Below, in pieces: positions 62,377-64,000 of a stretch of 64,000 bases of DNA. Where the stretch lies: positions 186,001 to 250,000 of the forward strand of contig NZ_CP047656.1 of the NCBI RefSeq assembly GCF_009906955.1. The letters run 5' to 3'. The translations under genes were made by a program, and so were the position numbers. Source of the stretch: Paraglaciecola mesophila. Lineage in GTDB: Bacteria; Pseudomonadota; Gammaproteobacteria; Enterobacterales; Alteromonadaceae. The stretch's first letter is position 1, and every line of letters begins with the position of its first letter. Under the pieces are notes generated by a model. That model was not told the origin of the DNA. It saw only the letters and a list, made by a program, of their open reading frames with translations, and did no database searches.

Positions 62377-64000
62377 ATGAAGCGTATACGTCTTTCAACT
62401 CTATTTTTATTAACACTAGTGTTTGGTTTGATATCTTGTGCTCAGGAGTCTCAGACAGAAGTTTCGCAATTAAAATCAAGCGCGAAAACGGATGATAATC
62501 GCAACGCATTACTAAAGGCCGCTACAGACGAAGACCTTCAGCCGAATATTCTGTGGATTATTACGGATGATCACCGCCCCGATTCTATATCAGCTTATAA
62601 TCAAGCCGTACACGGGCAGAGTAATAGTCCCCTAGGGTATATTGAATCGCCAAATGCTGATCAGCTAGCGCAAGAAGGCGTGTTGTTTACCCATGCATTT
62701 ACCAACTCGCCTGTGTGTGGGCCGTCTCGCGCCGCTTTGCATTCGGGTAGATACCCATTTCGTACTGGGCGATTTGCCTTTGAACTCTCGCATCCAGGCC
62801 CGGACTTTTCTAAGCCGCTCCTGTCTGAATACTTAAACCGTGAGGGCTACTACACAGCCATGTTCGGCAAAGAAGATCACTACTTTATGCAGTGGGGCCC
62901 AGGACAATCGTTTAACAAGCTACCGCTCTTTGACTTTAGAGTGCACTTCAAACACGACCTTCAAAACCACGGTATCGGTGATATTTATACGCGAGCCTCA
63001 TATGGTGACGAGCCTGGAAACTCTACCCCGATAGGTTACAGCGAACATGTTAACTATCCCGATGGAACGAGCAGAAGCTACTTAATTAAAAGTAAAGACG
63101 ATAAGGTAAGTGAACAAGACCTTGCTCAGCGTAAGAGAACCGATGAAGAGTTTGACATTTTAAGAAGTTATACACGAAGCAACCCCGATTTAATTATTGG
63201 TGGCGTAAACCCCAATAGCGCTACTGAAACCATTGATGCTAAAGTCGTTAGAGAATTGCGCAATCATTTAGCAAACGCTTCAAAACCTTATCGTACGCTG
63301 GCGGGTAAAACGGTAGAAGGCGCAGATTTTAATAAGCCGTTATTTGTTAACTTGGGCTTTCATTTACCGCATACGCCTGTGTTGCCACCAAAATCCATTA
63401 GAGACCGCTTCAAATCTCATCAGTACAAGGTTCCAGACTTTGATTTATCCGAAGTAGATAAATTACCCCCGCAGCTACAAAAAATGTATCACGCCACCAA
63501 GATCGCCGGTATGACTGATGCTGAAGTGCAACAGGCGATTCAAGATTACTATGCATTTACCGCCCACGGTGATGAGCTTATTGGCGAAGCGGTAGAAGCG
63601 TTTAAAACCTACAGTGAGAAACAAAACCGCCCGTGGGTCATTGTTTATACTATTGGCGATCACGGTTGGCATTTAGGAGAGCAGGGGATTGAAGCAAAAT
63701 TTGGTCCTTGGCAACAAAGTGTGGGTAATGCCGCCATTATTACAGCCTCTGATAAATCGTTGGTGCCTCGCGGTTTGGTGAACGATGACTTGGTTGAATT
63801 TGTTGACTTTGCACCGACAATACTGGATTTGGCTGGGGTAGATATTGAGCAAGACGAGTTCAATCATTTAGACGGTTATAGCTTACTAGATGTAGCAGCA
63901 GGAAAAGCGCCCGAGCGCGAATATATTTTGGGCGAAACTACAGTGGTGGTGGGGCACCGTGCTTACCTTCATTCTAAACGATTCCGTATTTCTATGCGCA
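62377..64000 (+). CDS. S1-family sulfatase lipoprotein, cut by the window end
   Basis: At least 541 residues, running off the window. A lipobox (GLISC, Cys21) marks an outer-membrane lipoprotein. The sulfatase domain has ILWIITDDHRPDS, the formylglycine motif C114-GPSR in SPVCGPSRAALHSGRYPFRTGRF, FGKEDHYF, and the later metal site in YTIGDHGWHLGEQGIEAKFGPW. It resembles iduronate-2-sulfatase/choline-sulfatase-like S1 members and would remove sulfate from red-algal galactan fragments. The ATG at 62377 begins the signal peptide. Confidence 0.93.
   Translation, partial: MKRIRLSTLFLLTLVFGLISCAQESQTEVSQLKSSAKTDDNRNALLKAATDEDLQPNILWIITDDHRPDSISAYNQAVHGQSNSPLGYIESPNADQLAQEGVLFTHAFTNSPVCGPSRAALHSGRYPFRTGRFAFELSHPGPDFSKPLLSEYLNREGYYTAMFGKEDHYFMQWGPGQSFNKLPLFDFRVHFKHDLQNHGIGDIYTRASYGDEPGNSTPIGYSEHVNYPDGTSRSYLIKSKDDKVSEQDLAQRKRTDEEFDILRSYTRSNPDLIIGGVNPNSATETIDAKVVRELRNHLANASKPYRTLAGKTVEGADFNKPLFVNLGFHLPHTPVLPPKSIRDRFKSHQYKVPDFDLSEVDKLPPQLQKMYHATKIAGMTDAEVQQAIQDYYAFTAHGDELIGEAVEAFKTYSEKQNRPWVIVYTIGDHGWHLGEQGIEAKFGPWQQSVGNAAIITASDKSLVPRGLVNDDLVEFVDFAPTILDLAGVDIEQDEFNHLDGYSLLDVAAGKAPEREYILGETTVVVGHRAYLHSKRFRISMR

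Overview
The window looks like chromosome of a marine, agar-degrading gammaproteobacterium of the Alteromonadales (Paraglaciecola/Glaciecola/Alteromonas-like). The basis is the style of the housekeeping proteins, the red-algal polysaccharide genes (GH16, GH50 and GH86 enzymes plus sulfatases) and the TonB receptor and 'tryptophan halogenase' gene pairing. The genus is inferred from gene content, not from a database search.

Bases 1-11400 are core genome: the 3' part of cysS, a VOC-fold protein, mltD, gloB with its divergent methyltransferase partner, metG and apbC (divergent), dcd, an AraC-type regulator and a secreted YHS protein. Convergent pairs are separated by clear hairpin terminators.

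Bases 11758-30400 are an accessory island that begins at a tRNA-Pro(GGG) gene. The tRNA 3' end is repeated twice more downstream with an exact 186-bp period. The island then holds two orphan Rhs C-terminal toxin tips, each followed by a probable immunity gene, and a third tip remnant. It also holds several small unknown genes, a recurring hairpin repeat placed after many of the cassettes, and a four-gene mobile unit (IstA-like, IstB-like, primase-like fragment, tyrosine recombinase). Next come a 1050-residue membrane protein of unknown function, a short run of integron-like cassettes with attC-like sites and an IS110-family element, and a truncated IS1182-family transposase. The stretch is visibly more A+T-rich than its flanks and full of remnants.

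Bases 30410-64000 are a large polysaccharide utilisation region for agar/porphyran-type galactans. A minus-strand set (TonB receptor, surface glycan-binding lipoprotein, halogenase-like flavoprotein, GH16 lipoprotein, sulfatase, GH50 agarase) reads from 47155 down to 34100. A plus-strand set (sulfatase; TonB receptor, cytochrome c, beta-propeller protein, ThuA-like lipoprotein, DUF5060-type glycosidase) reads from 48372 to 58093. A third minus-strand pair encodes a dockerin-bearing GH86 enzyme followed by a small cohesin-like protein with a PEP-CTERM anchor. A further sulfatase runs off the end.

A palindrome, ATTGTTAACAAT, or a close variant sits upstream of most of these transcription units and nowhere I noticed in the core or island, so it is probably the operator of one regulator not encoded here. 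Together the genes suggest surface depolymerisation and desulfation, TonB-driven import, and a possible periplasmic, cytochrome-linked sugar oxidation branch. The most novel points are the cohesin/dockerin pair, the cytochrome-ThuA-DUF5060 operon, the Rhs cassette/hairpin organisation and the four-gene mobile unit.
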